From positions 19,701,001 to 19,765,000 of the forward strand of contig JAYKYS010000008.1 of NCBI GenBank assembly GCA_036924285.1: a stretch of DNA of 64,000 nucleotides, read 5' to 3'. The notes below the pieces were generated by a model. The model worked only from the letters and a program-made list of their open reading frames with translations, had not been told where the DNA came from and did not search any database. Shown here piece by piece: positions 42,370 to 52,606 of the stretch (position 1 is its first letter; every line of letters starts with the position of its first letter). A program made the translations under genes and the position numbers. Source of the DNA: Asterella californica. Its lineage: Eukaryota; Streptophyta; Marchantiopsida; Marchantiales; Aytoniaceae.

Positions 42370-43060
42370 TGGACTCAAGCTTCACACCATATATGAGAGC
42401 ACGGAGACAAGCAGCAGACGAGAGCCCCAAGAGCAAACAAGAGCATGGAGACGAACAACATACGAGCACCGTGAGTAGAGGAGCACCGAGAGAAGACGAG
42501 AGCACCAAGAACACAAAGACGAGCACCATGTGAGCACAGAGAGCATCGAGCACCGAGCATCGAGCACCGAAAGCGAGCAGATCATGAACAGACGAGCATG
42601 AGCAGACCCGCAGACGAGCACCTAGAGAGACAAGCAACAGACGAGCACCTCCGATCTATTGAGCAACAGACGAGAGCACGGAGACGAGCACCATGTGAGC
42701 ATCGAGAGCAGAAGAGAGCACCAAGAGCAACAGACGAGGGCATCGAGAGCAAGAAGATGAGCACCATGTGAGCACCGAGCATCAAGAGCGAGTAGATCAT
42801 GAGCAGACGAGCAAGAGCAGACGAGCAAACGATCATCGAGAGAGACGAGCAACAGACGAGCACCTCCGATCTATTGAGTAGCAGACAAGAGCACGGAGAT
42901 CAACACCACGTGAGCACCGAGAGCACCGAGAGCGAGCAGACCAAGAGCAGAGAAGTAAACTCACAGACGAACATCGAGAGAGATGAACAGCAGATGAACA
43001 CCTCCGATCTGTTGAGCTTAGGTCGCAGAAGAGCACCAACAAAGCACCATGTGACTGTTG
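42370..43060. repeat. Minisatellite of GAGCA/GACGAGCA motifs
   Basis: The stretch is built from variants of GAGCA, CAGACGAGCAC and CACCATGTGAGCAC(C/A)GAG. A larger period is visible from CACCTCCGATCTATTGAG near 42646 and 42861, and CACCTCCGATCTGTTGAG near 42999. All six frames are rather open, giving spurious Ser/Arg- or Ser/Cys-rich ORFs on both strands. I treat it as satellite-like DNA, not a gene. Confidence 0.75.
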
Positions 43061-43587
43061 CGAGGCGGTAGTGTAACTTTGACCACGGTCACAGTCAATG
43101 AACCAAGTTAGGGAGTAGGTAAAACCCTAACCGTATATGAGGAACCATGCAGGAACCAGACATTAACCCGCACGATTTATACTTACCGATCATTGAGTGC
43201 ATTAATAGGAAAGAATGTGAAACAACTGAATTGTCCATCACCACGTCATAGCCAACGATCTAAATAACCGCATTACTATCGACTAATCTGCCGTGTTTCA
43301 GTAGTTCTTTTGCTAATCAAACCGACACGAGTGAGCGTGGATTGATTTGGGTTTATTGCCAACACTGTAGGGTTCTCAACTTCTCATACCCGAACTGTCC
43401 TCGAATGGGAAGTGTAGGTAAGTAGGGCGTTGACGAAGTCTAGATATGAGATCTAGACTTCGGGTCCACTATTTCGCTGTTTGTACATCACAAGCTGAGA
43501 AGAAAGCAACGGTGGAAAGTCAACAGGATGTGTTGACTTGGCTGTGTACTTCTCAGATAGCTCCCTGGCTATTTCTTGAAGCGCAGT
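43061..43587. other. Spacer, nothing recognised
   Basis: No gene, repeat or regulatory site that I can support, apart from the inverted CTAGATATGAGATCTAG near 43439-43455. Confidence 0.5.
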
Positions 43588-43736
43588 ACTGTATGCAATC
43601 AGGCGCCGTGGGGTCGAGTCCCCCTGGCGGGGTACTCATGCTGTGCAAGGGCAGCAGCATACGGCTGCAGAAAGCCCCATAGCGAAAAGGCCTTAAAAAA
43701 AACCAAACAACAAAAAAAAAACTGTATGCAATCAGG
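43588..43736 (+). mobile_element. tRNA-derived SINE, 5'-truncated, with 16-bp duplication
   Basis: ACTGTATGCAATCAGG occurs at 43588-43603 and again at 43721-43736, exactly. The 117 bases between carry a B-box-like GGGGTCGAGTCCCC (about 43610), the shared SINE body (CTCATGCTGTGCAAGGGCAG, CGGCTGCAGAAAGCCCCA) and an A-rich tail with CC and C interruptions. The perfect duplication and tail show insertion by a LINE-type machinery. The A-box end is missing relative to the copy at 49309. Confidence 0.88.
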
Positions 43737-44562
43737 GAGGTAAAAAGTAGGATCCTTCAGGAAGTTCCACAAAGTCCCCGTTGCTAAATCTTGTACCCCC
43801 AGTCGATCAGTACCTTCGGTTGACGCTCAATCACTCGTTATATACGTGAAGTACCGAGTTACATTTTCTTCTAATATGCACATTTCTCTACATGTACTCA
43901 TAAAAGCCGTAGCAACGTTTGACGTGATGATAAGATAGCCTCATGTAAACTCACGATATGATTTTGCGGCACATTCGCTACTCAATCCTTGACCCAAACG
44001 ATTCCCGTACGTAGCTTCCGTAAAATCCTTTACAGGTTCATATTTACTTCAATGGAGGTTAGTAATCTACACTCGTTAATGTGATCTCTTGCACACCATA
44101 AAAGCTTTGAATGAGGTGTTTATATAGACTTTCTGCACTCTTGGATACAGTATTTGTATGAACTTCTTTACTCCTTGGCTTCTGACTTGCACTATTACGT
44201 ATTTTTACATCAGTGTGTGTCAAAGCTAATCCCGTAACACTGAAAACGTACAGTTTAGGGTACAGTTTGAAACTTTATGCTTGAAATGTCAGAGACTGTC
44301 AAAGCTTGCAAAAAGCGCAAAGTACTTTAATTAGAAATTTTGCAATTGCAGCCAAGCAAGTCTACGAGCATCCGGCATCATGACTACTCTCGTGGGAAGC
44401 GAGCCGGGTACTTCTTCTTGAGGTATGCTGCTCTATCCGGGCTACTTCTCATAATAAAATGTTTACGGTTGACGCAATCGTACCCTCTAGGCACGACTTT
44501 TGACACACGCTATTACCGGGTGTAAAAGTTAAGAAAAAAGAATTCCTTCCCTAACGGGAGTA
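43737..44562. other. Spacer, nothing recognised
   Basis: AT-rich; no gene supported. The short ORF at 44340-44525 has no domain. Confidence 0.5.
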
Positions 44563-44640
44563 ATTAAAGTTAAAGAGTTATGAATATTATTTCTTCCCTA
44601 GTGGATGAAAGAATAATATTCATAAGTCTTTAACTTTAAT
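44563..44640. repeat. 78-bp foldback with about 35-bp arms
   Basis: ATTAAAGTTAAAGAG-TTATGAATATTATT at the left pairs with AATAATATTCATAA-GTCTTTAACTTTAAT at the right, with a loop around CTAGTGG and few mismatches. It could be a tiny MITE or a transcribed hairpin. Confidence 0.75.
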
Positions 44641-45218
44641 CTATAATACGAATGGAAGGGTAATTCTGTTCATAGTCTGAACTCATACTCGAGAAATTTA
44701 GAAAAGAGGACTTTTAAATTACTTGTCTGAAGTCAAACTTGTAAAAGATGTCGACAATCAATACGTCTTATTATTCATTTCCTAGGGCGAAAGGAGTTGT
44801 TCCGACCTAGGCTGTTTTGACTTAGAAATTAGATCGAAATAGATTATTTCGACCTGTAAAAGATGTCTTTATGACCTGTAAAGACGTATGGACATTGCAC
44901 ATGTACAAGACATATGTACCTGAAGATACATGTCATGATTAATAGCATTATTATCATTGACATCATTATCTTAAACGTCATTGTCATTCACAGTGCATTA
45001 TGATGCTGCCAGTTTGAATGTACCTTACGGTTGAATTTCTCACAAATATAATGAAAATGTCCGTGGGCTATTTCTGCAAGTACTTCCGGAGGTACTAGCC
45101 GCTCGGACAGCCCGTGCCCAAAACTATTGCCCACGAGTAAAAGAATAATCACCACGGACGCTAAGTTTAACTCCTTTGTTATTAATCAGGTAACTTTTGT
45201 TCAAGGGAGAGGTTGAAA

Positions 45219-45345
45219 TGCCCTAATAAAGCCACTCAAATTTAGCTTTCATGGAACTCTTGTAATTCTCGTAAAAGTTTCTACAGGTTTCTACTGTAAA
45301 CTTTACATATCACCCAAGAGGTGATACGTAGAATTTACAATCCAT
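45219..45345. repeat. Dispersed GCCACTCAAA foldback family, copy 1
   Basis: CCCTAATAAAGCCACTCAAATTTAGCTTT... GTAAAAGTTTCTACAGGTTTCTACTG is related, partly inverted, to 48719-48905. The core GCCACTCAA occurs at 45231, 45509, 48558 and 48830, and inverted as TTTGAGTGG(A/C) at 48450 and 48998. No coding potential. Confidence 0.6.
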
Positions 45346-46232
45346 TGGAACTAACTACTGTATGCACGTAAAACATATCTCTTGAATGCCTTTTCACGAT
45401 AAATGAATCAAATTATAAACACGTTCTCCAAGTATTGACAAAGCCTGACAAAGCCGGACAAGCCGGACAGTTTAGACTTACGTCGTAACCTTGTAAATTT
45501 TGTTATGGGCCACTCAAACCTTTTCTCACTCAAATAATTCAGTGCTCCTAGCCTCTTCCTTCCATATGGACCAACAAACTCCCCGTATTTTTGTGATCAT
45601 ATTATATTGAGCTCTGCATGCACGTGAACCATACTCTTGAGAAATGAAAGGAGACTGCTAATTAACATGTGTCACTTGAAGTCACTCTGAACTCTCGAGA
45701 GTTGCAGATGGATATCCCAGATCGATGGTGGAGAAGAACTTGGACATGAGCTGAAAACTGATGATCTTGAGGTCCACGCATGCAATATATTAATCTTACT
45801 CGACTCGTACTTAGTCTATCTGATCATGAAAAGTAACATGACAATTTCGGGATTGCCCCAAAGTAAAGGTTCAAGTTGCATGCAAGGTACACAATCTTTC
45901 TTGGCCTATACATATATATACATATATATATACACTAGAAACACCTTCGAGACTGTGTCAAGGTATCAAGAGCGAGTTCTGAATCAGTCTTTTATTCTCA
46001 TGATTTTGCGTAATTCAACACACTTTCTGCCATGTATATATTGTATCCCAAGTATACGAAGTCAGAAAGCTTCTTTTCTCTTGGCACGACTTCGAATTCA
46101 GAACTAAATCAAACATCATAGTGGAACCATCATGATTACAAGCATAGCATCTTCTAGATCGATCTGTGTGATGAAGGATGATCTATCCTCTCAGTTATTT
46201 TAAATTTATATTCTACAAGGATTAGAACGGAT

Positions 46233-46366
46233 TTGTCCGTTGCTGGACACTTCAACTCTTCTGTCATATGTACTCAGTTATCGATCGATGAATTAAGTCT
46301 TCCAAGTCTCATGGAGCGTATTCTCTTTTCTAGATCAGTGTGTGCTTCCGCATACGTAATCTAACA
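46233..46366 (+). repeat. Partial 5' LTR of copia remnant
   Basis: TTGTCCGTTGCTGG... ATCGATCGATGAATTAA... GTAATCTAACA matches 47989-48120 with about 15 differences. It ends directly at the primer site. Confidence 0.85.
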
Positions 46367-46389
46367 TGGTATCAGTTGACCTTATCAGA

Positions 46390-47894
46390 TGTGGACGGGC
46401 AGAACACCTGATGTGTCTCATCTTAGGATATTCGGATGTATAGCATATGTACTAGTTCCTAATACAACTAATCGTAAGAAACTTGATTCCAGTGAAAGAT
46501 GTATTTTTCTTGACTACAGTGCAGAATTCCAAGGCATACAAGCTAGCAATAGTTAGTAATAGAAGTATTATCTTTTCTAGAGATGTGAAGTTCCTAGAAG
46601 ATATGTTTCTGAAATCTCCAATTCATGATGAGTATTCGTCACATAATACTACTTCTAGCTTTTCAGGTAACACAAGATCTTCTGAAGCTTCCGTTAGTTC
46701 TAGATTACATTTATTCCCTCCACCTGCAGTTAGTTTACATGATCTTTCTTCCCTCGTTCCTTCTACTTCGTATATCAAGACTCCTCATGTAGATCTTGGA
46801 CAAGGATCTTCTGGTGCACCTCCAGTAGGTGACAACTTGGACAAGAATTCATCAGATCTTGGACGTGGCCGCAGACTCCATGATTGGACTCCTGGACAAG
46901 GAGATCAAGAGATAGGAAATGTTTTCATTGATTTGCAGATAAATACAAATGATGCATCAAGAGGTGGAGCTACTTCATCAAGAGTCGAGCCAAGGAAGTC
47001 TACAAGATCAAGAAGACCTCCTGATGAAGCTACTTTCAATGATCAGCAGCCGTGGTCATTATTTGTTTCAGCACTTCAGGCATCTATCTTACCTCAAGAG
47101 CCGAGTTCTTATACAGAAGCCGTCTCAGGTCCTGATGGAGAGCATTGGAGAGCTGCTGTTGCAGAAGAGCTACGTGCGATGGATAAAATGACAATATGGA
47201 CTTTGACTCCATTGTCTAAAGATCATCATGTGGTTGGTTGCCACTGGGTCTTCAAGCTGAAAACTCGACCTGATGCTGCTTACTCTACTTTCACATTAGC
47301 TCCGTATATGTCTAAATCCAGGACTTGCTCACTGGAAAGTTGTGAAACGTGTGTTTCGTTATTGAAGAGAACGGTTGATTTAAGTCTATGTTATCAGCGG
47401 TCAGATGTACCTACAGAACTGTATGGCTACTCAGACGCAGACTGGGCTGGTGATTTCGACACCAGGAAGTCAACATCCGGATTTTGTTTCTTACTATCTG
47501 ATGCTGTTGTTAGCTGGAGCAGTTCTCGACAAAAGTCCATTGCTTTATCAACAACTAAAGCCGAATATTTGATATTGTCCAGAGCTGCAGCTGAAGCTAT
47601 TTGGCTATTGAAGCTATTTGTGAGTTGCTGATGGAGATCTTGCTCAAGATTTTATGTGACAACAAAAGTGCTATTGCACTACTTGGAACTACAAAGTTTC
47701 ATGACAGAAGCAAGCACATAGATATACATTACAAGTTTATCAATCAGCAAGTAGCTGATAAGGTTATCAATGTGCTATATTGTCCCAGCGAAGATCAGTT
47801 AGCTGACATCTTGACTAAACCTTTATCAAAAGAGAATCATGTTAGGCTTGTTAGGATGTTAGGATTATATGGTGCAGTGGGAGTCAAGTCCTAA
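46390..47894 (+). pseudogene. Copia pol relic: integrase C-term, RT start, RNase H
   Basis: Reading begins in the integrase C-terminal part (TPDVSHLRIFGC, then a frame change near 46490-46530 into YKLAIVSNRSIIFSRDVKF). A Ser/Pro-rich linker follows, then the RT entry motif (WRAAVAEELRAM, VGCHWVFKLKTRPD). At RPD the sequence jumps directly to the post-RT region (AAYSTFTLAPYMSK), so fingers, palm and YVDD are missing. RNase H is intact: YGYSDADWAGD, TSGFCF, STTKAEY; a frame break at about 47625 splits it from LCDNKSAIAL...HYKFINQQ and ADILTKPL. It ends at 47894, eight bases before the 3' LTR. It can encode no functional polymerase. Confidence 0.9.
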
Positions 47895-47901
47895 GTGAGA
47901 G

Positions 47902-48120
47902 TGTTGGATTGAGATAGTTCGTAACCTCTCTACGCTGCTATCGGCTGTAACGTTAGACATTATAACATGTTTGAACATTTAGACGTTGTCCGTTGCTGGG
48001 TGGTTCAACTCATTTGTCATATGTACTCAGTTATCGATCGATGAATTAAATCTTACAAGTCTCATGGAGCATATTTCTCTTCTCTAGATCAGTGTGGACT
48101 TCTCCATAAGTAATCTTACA
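47902..48120 (+). repeat. 3' LTR of copia remnant
   Basis: Starts TGTTGGATTGAGATAG right after a purine-rich GTGAGAG and ends CTTACA. Its last about 130 bases match the partial 5' LTR. Confidence 0.85.
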
Positions 48121-48718
48121 GTAATATCGTGACTGTAGCGTCTCAAACCTCACCCAGTAATCAGTAAATTTAAACCCTTAAGTCTCGAGTGTCAAGAGAC
48201 TGTAAAAGTGCACGAACTTCGACGTGAACAAGGAAAACGTCGACCGCTGTGGGGAAATGAGGCTTATGGCAACAGACTGCTTACAACCTTTATTAAAAGT
48301 TGTCACAGGCCTGTTCAGTTTACATCGAAAACATCATAAAATCCTGTACAGGAGCGGCGGCAACGTACGACTGGGTGAGGTTTGAGAATCCCTACGGTAG
48401 TATATATATCAACGACACGGTGAGAAATTTACAGCATCGATATCCCAAATTTGAGTGGAAATGAGCGGGGCGAAAAGGACTCTTTTGACAAGTTTTCCAG
48501 CGGGAGTATCTGCGGCGAACGCTATAAGCTGCGTGAAAAGCAAATTAGACTAATAAAGCCACTCAAATCTTTTCCCATAGTGAAATTTGCAGGTTCAGAT
48601 GAGAACCGTAAGTGTAAATTGTCAAGTATTTTCATTTTCAGGGACTGAACAATGAGTGTATTAATTCGATCCAATTTCTTTTAACGATATTCAAGAGATG
48701 TCGATTATAGCTATACAG
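48121..48718. other. Spacer with scattered repeat cores
   Basis: No gene recognised. It holds the TTTGAGTGGA core at 48450 and GCCACTCAAA at 48558, members of the foldback family around it. Confidence 0.45.
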
Positions 48719-48905
48719 TTACGTACGACCTCCAGAGGTAGTGCGTAAAATTTACAGCTGAAACCTGTAGAAACCTCTACAAGAGTTACGTCATTTCCAT
48801 AAAAGCTAGGTTTGAGTTACCCTAATAGGGCCACTCAAGCTTAGCTTTTAAGGAACTCATGTAACTCCCCTAAAACTTCTTCCAGGTTGTTGATGTAAAG
48901 ATGTT
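48719..48905. repeat. Dispersed GCCACTCAAA foldback family, copy 2
   Basis: GAGTTACGTCATTTCCATAA... GGTTTGAGTTACCCTAATA is inverted against AATAGGGCCACTCAAGCTTA... AAGGAACTCATGTAACTC, so the element folds back on itself. ACCTGTAGAAACCTCTAC links it to copy 1. Confidence 0.6.
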
Positions 48906-49294
48906 ACGTTAGATTTGTACGTTTTGCAATCCATGCCAAAGCTTGACAGTTTGGCTTTACGAGTCTCATCCGAACCCTGTAAATTTATGGGGAAAAGTTT
49001 GAGTGGCACTAATGAGCCCGTAAAGATCGAAGTTGAACTTCAGGTACAATAGCTAAATGATAAAATATGATTCATGATTTAGCTATCCAGGACCCTGCGC
49101 GCTCTCTTCTATTTGATTAGAGCACGCTTACTTCCTCGGAACTCTGACCTGCTATTGACATGGTACCAGTAACGAGACGGTATCTGACTGCACGAGATCT
49201 CTGTTTCCTGAATTTCTTTTTATAAACTAAGAACGATCGATGGCGAGAAACGGTAAGGGTCTGACTAAGTAAGCGCACAGCGAAGTCACTCCAC

Positions 49295-49489
49295 GTCCTT
49301 AACTCTAGTTTTCGTTTTTTTGGTTTTTTTTAGGTCTCTTTTCGATGTGGGGCTTTTCTGCAGCCATATGCTGCTGCCCTTGCACAGCATGAGTCCCCCC
49401 GCCAGGAGAGGATTCGACCCCACGGCGCCCGGGCTACAGGCGGCTGAGGTAGCCAACAAGCAATAGCTTGTTGGCGTCCCTAACCCTAG
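49295..49489 (-). mobile_element. tRNA-derived SINE, longer copy
   Basis: Same family as 43604-43720, opposite orientation. On the minus strand: a tRNA-like head (GCCAACAAGC... TTGGCTACCTCAGCC), a B box GGGTCGAATCC (one mismatch from GGTTCGANTCC), the shared body and a tail of A-runs with CC. The flanks GTCCTTAACTCTAG (49295-49308) and GTCCCTAACCCTAG (49476-49489) agree at 12 of 14 positions, an aged target duplication. It lies just upstream of a candidate host gene. Confidence 0.82.
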
Positions 49490-49726
49490 TACTCTGCGGT
49501 CAAAAGAAAGTACTTGTTCAGGTAAAACCCGGGTCAAAGACACACGCCATCTGATCGCAGAATCCATGTTGCGCGGGGCCTAGGCCTAGTTCATTTTTAC
49601 TAGCAAAATCGAGGGCATAACGAGGAGCTGGGTGTTCTTGTGCATATGGTCGAAAACACTCACACGCGCATGTGACCTTCCGCTTGTATTCACCATTCAA
49701 CATTCACCACTCCTTCCAGTCTCCAC

Positions 49727-50760
49727 ATGTATTTATATGCCGCGCCTAAGGAACCTCAACTATCAGAAGAACAATGCATCATCTTAGTTCAAAGGTATTC
49801 GGGAGAAGCTGAAATTGTGGAAACGCCTTCGCTTGCCTGCAGCCCTGAGACGAAACTGGACTTCCAGCTCTCAGCTGGGAAACACATGCAGATGCAGATG
49901 CCGCGCGCATGGAGCCTAAGACTCGTTCACGTGTTTACTATCTTCGCCAGCTGCTTGGCGTCTCGGTCGGTCGGTGAGTCGACGTCTGCAGTAGGTGTGA
50001 TTCCCAACTTACAAATCTCGTCAATCACAGCAGCATTCCCTGGTGATTATGGTTTTAATCTACGTTAACGTTCTTCTCGTTGTCTTCCATGCAAGATTCA
50101 GCACTGAAATTATAGTACATCTAATTCTTTCACAGTGATTGATCATGAAGTGTGGGGCGAGACACCGGCATACTGACTTCTGTAATATTCACCGCAACGG
50201 TTGCAGTTGCAGGTAGAAACTCGAGATTCGTGAACGTTGCTGACGAACAAATTATTATAAACTTGCCGGTTTCCAACTGGCTGGAGGTAACGGTAGTTGA
50301 AACATCCCAGCCTCACGATATCAATCCATCTCCAACTCGGAGTTTTTGATGAGAAGGAAGTCCAGGGAAACAAGTCACTGAGGGCTCAAATTTTAAGGTT
50401 GCGTGTCGAGTATTTCCAAGTTGCACGCACGTATGCGGACATCTGCGAATGTCTTGAAGACAGCTGATGAATGGTATTTAGTTACCTTCATGACTTATTT
50501 CCATTTGCTTTTTTTTGAGTGTTGTGTAGATCGACAGAGCAGGGATGAATATTCCAGTGGAAGAGCTACATGCGATCAGCAACACGTACATCAAGCAGCC
50601 GGATGTACGTGTTGCTGATCAGTCGCCAGGCACTGGCCATGGTAGGACTCTGAGTAGAAAGGTTTTGGACAGAAAGCTGTCCGTAACAGGACCAAGAGGA
50701 CCACCTACGACTCCTCCACACGGTTCAGTCACAGCATTTGCTCCACCACCTCCGTCATAA
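49727..50760 (+). CDS. Candidate small secreted proline-rich protein gene (exons unresolved)
   Basis: Three open segments look like exons of one gene. (1) 49727 to about 50050: contains MPRAWSLRLVHVFTIFASCL, a good signal-peptide-like stretch starting at the ATG near 49898. (2) A stretch after TTGCAGTTGCAG (about 50213): VADEQIIINLPVSNWLEVTVVE. (3) A stretch after a T-rich run and GTGTAG (about 50530): NIPVEELHAISNTYIKQPDVRV, ending RKLSVTGPRGPPTTPPHG... FAPPPPS and stop at 50760. A signal peptide plus Pro-rich end recalls plant secreted peptide precursors or hydroxyproline-rich proteins, but I recognise no family. Donor sites are uncertain. A perfect hairpin lies in the last segment. Confidence 0.35.
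50574..50620. repeat. Perfect 19-bp inverted repeat, 9-base loop
   Basis: GATCAGCAACACGTACATC at 50574-50592 is followed by AAGCAGCCG and then its exact reverse complement at 50602-50620. It lies within the last open segment of the candidate secreted-protein gene. Confidence 0.95.
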
Positions 50761-50984
50761 AAGTATCTCGCAGGGCGTGATGTCGGTGCAGGCTCTGCAT
50801 GAATCCTGCACCGTCCGGCCAGCTCATGGCGACTACAAGAAAACATGGTGTTTCGTGAACCTTGTTAGTACCATAACATGTACGGCAGTGTAGACTGAAT
50901 GCGAGGTACAATCATGACGCAACGGTGTAGAAGGGAAACTTTGTGCAAAATACCAGATATTTCTTTCATCACACTTGAGTGTAA

Positions 50985-51320
50985 TAGGTTTGTTTTGCTT
51001 TATCATATTCTCTTAGTAATGTATTGTTTCTAAAAGATGTATTGTTTGATCATAATTGCTCATCGATTGTGAAACGATCGGTAGTCATTTTGAATTGCAT
51101 ATCAACATTTCGGGCATGTATAATCTTACGCTACATTGCGTTTTACACTAAATTATTTGAATGATAGAGAATTTTGGCTCTTTGTATACTCAAAATCGAG
51201 AATAATAAAAATATTAATTATATTATTGATAACCAATCAAGGATGTGATCAAACAATGTATCGCAAAAATAAACATGATCAAACACAATAAATTTTATGG
51301 TGCGTGATAAAAGAATCTTA
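50985..51320. repeat. MITE-like foldback element, copy 2
   Basis: The left end (GTTTTGCTTTATCATATTC... ATGTATTGTTTGATCAT) is inverted at the right (GATCAAACAATGTATCGC... GTGCGTGATAAAAG). It shares both text and layout with 1436-1752. Internal sequence is AT-rich and non-coding. Confidence 0.5.
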
Positions 51321-51414
51321 GTTAACCTTGAACTCTTATTCGGAATATGTACATACAAAGCAAGATTATACACATATTGATCAAGACTTTCAACATTTAA
51401 ACCACCAGTGCCCC

Positions 51415-51422
51415 TATAAAAG
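51415..51422 (+). promoter_or_regulatory. TATA box candidate
   Basis: TATAAAAG in a GC-richer context (CCCCTATAAAAGAGG), about 1.2 kb upstream of the ORF at 52607. It could start a transcript through the repeats that follow. Confidence 0.35.
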
Positions 51423-51579
51423 AGGCGTCCTGGCACCCTCCTTACGTGGCATTCTGCCGCGTAAGCCAGAGCTGCGTGGAACAGTGACGGCATGCCTTGT
51501 ATCGGAAAAGTTGAATCTCGCCTGAGCGCTCGCGAGGTTTAGGTTATCGAAACTCGTCTGTTTAGCCGCTTCTTTGCTT

Positions 51580-51865
51580 CTTTGTTGCGGTCGTTGTTTC
51601 TTTGTTCGCTAGGTCGCTTACGCCATCGCTCGGTCGTTGCTCGCTGTCGCCTATCGCTGGGTCGTTGCTCGCTGTCGTCATCGCTGGGTCGCTTCCGCCA
51701 TCGCTCGGTCGTTGCTCGCTTCCAAGCTTCTTTGTTGCGGTCGTTGCTTCTTTGTTCTTTGTCTCGTTGAGGTCATAAGCTTTCGTCATCGCTGGATCGC
51801 TTCCGCCATCGCTGGGTCGTTCGCTTCCTCGCTTCTGTCATCGCTCGGTCGCTCGCTTCTTCGGT
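51580..51865 (+). repeat. Minisatellite, (CATCGCTGGGTCGTTGCTCG)-like
   Basis: Variants of CATCGCT(G/C)GGTCG and TTGCTCGCTGTCG repeat head to tail. The phrase CTTCTTTGTTGCGGTCGTTG occurs at about 51576 and 51727. Confidence 0.7.
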
Positions 51866-51926
51866 TTTGGGTTGTTCTTTTCCCTTCAGGCTTGAGGTTT
51901 GCTCGGTCGCTCGTTTCGGCTTCCTC

Positions 51927-52567
51927 GCTGCGGCTTTGCCCTCACGGTTTTGGGTTGTTCATTTCTGTTCAGGCTCGAGGTTTTCTGTACTCTTCTCCCG
52001 GCCATCGCTCCGCATGACTTTCCATCGATTTTTGCATCGATTCACACCGTGTCTCAGGTTTTTCTCGGTTCTTTTCAGTTCTAAGCTTTGTCTCAGGTTC
52101 TCGATGTTGCAGTGGAGTGGTATTTGTCGGTTCTTTTCGCTTCACATTTCAGTTTTGAGGTTAGTTACTAACAGATTTGAAACTCGTGTTTGACATTAGG
52201 GGGGTGCACTGTGAGTGCTATCACGTTTCCTCGCTGCGACTTTGTCATCGCGGTTTTGTGTTGTTGTTTTCTGTTCAGCTCGAGATTCTCGGTGCTCGGT
52301 GCTCTTCTCCTGCTCCGTAGGACTTTCCATCGAAGTTCTCAGGTTCTCAGGTTCTCTCTTCTTAGTTCTCAGGTTTCTCTCGGTTCTCTTCGGTTCTCTC
52401 TTCTCAGTTCTCAGGTTTCTCTCGATTCTTTTCGGTTCAGTGGTTTGTCTATGGTTCTTCGAGGTTCTCAGTCGAGTGGTATATCTCGATTCTTTTCAGT
52501 TCTCATTCGGCATCTTCTGGTTAGTTTCCGACGGATTGGAAACTCGTGTTTTCTATTAGGGGGGGCA
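51927..52567 (+). repeat. Two direct repeats of about 0.3 kb
   Basis: Both units run from CCTCGCTGCG(G/A)CTTTG through CACGGTTTTGGGTTGTT or CGCGGTTTTGTGTTGTT, a CTCGAG-type phrase, GGACTTTCCATCG or GACTTTCCATCG, GAGTGGTAT, to GGAAACTCGTGTTT or GAAACTCGTGTTT and ATTAGGGGGG. Unit 1 ends about 52205, unit 2 about 52567, and both are followed by CACTGTGAGTGCTATC. They form the leader of the ORF at 52607. Confidence 0.75.
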
Positions 52568-52606
52568 CTGTGAGTGCTATCGTCTTTCTGGGTTCTTTTA
52601 GGTTCC

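Larger units (their letters stand above)
46233..48120 (+). mobile_element. Ty1/copia remnant with internal deletions
   Basis: A partial 5' LTR (46233-46366) matches the end of a 219-bp 3' LTR (47902-48120; TGTTGGATTG...CTTACA). The primer site TGGTATCAG at 46367 is the plant initiator tRNA-Met type. Gag, protease and the first part of integrase are missing between primer site and about 46390, and the reverse transcriptase core is deleted further on. The 5' LTR is truncated or rearranged on its outer side, so no target duplication is seen. Confidence 0.9.

Noticed and set aside
42370..43060. Repeat array considered as CRISPR or a repetitive protein gene
   Set aside because: Units are variable and overlapping with no constant repeat and spacer alternation, both strands are open only because of the motif, and the context is a plant-like nuclear genome.
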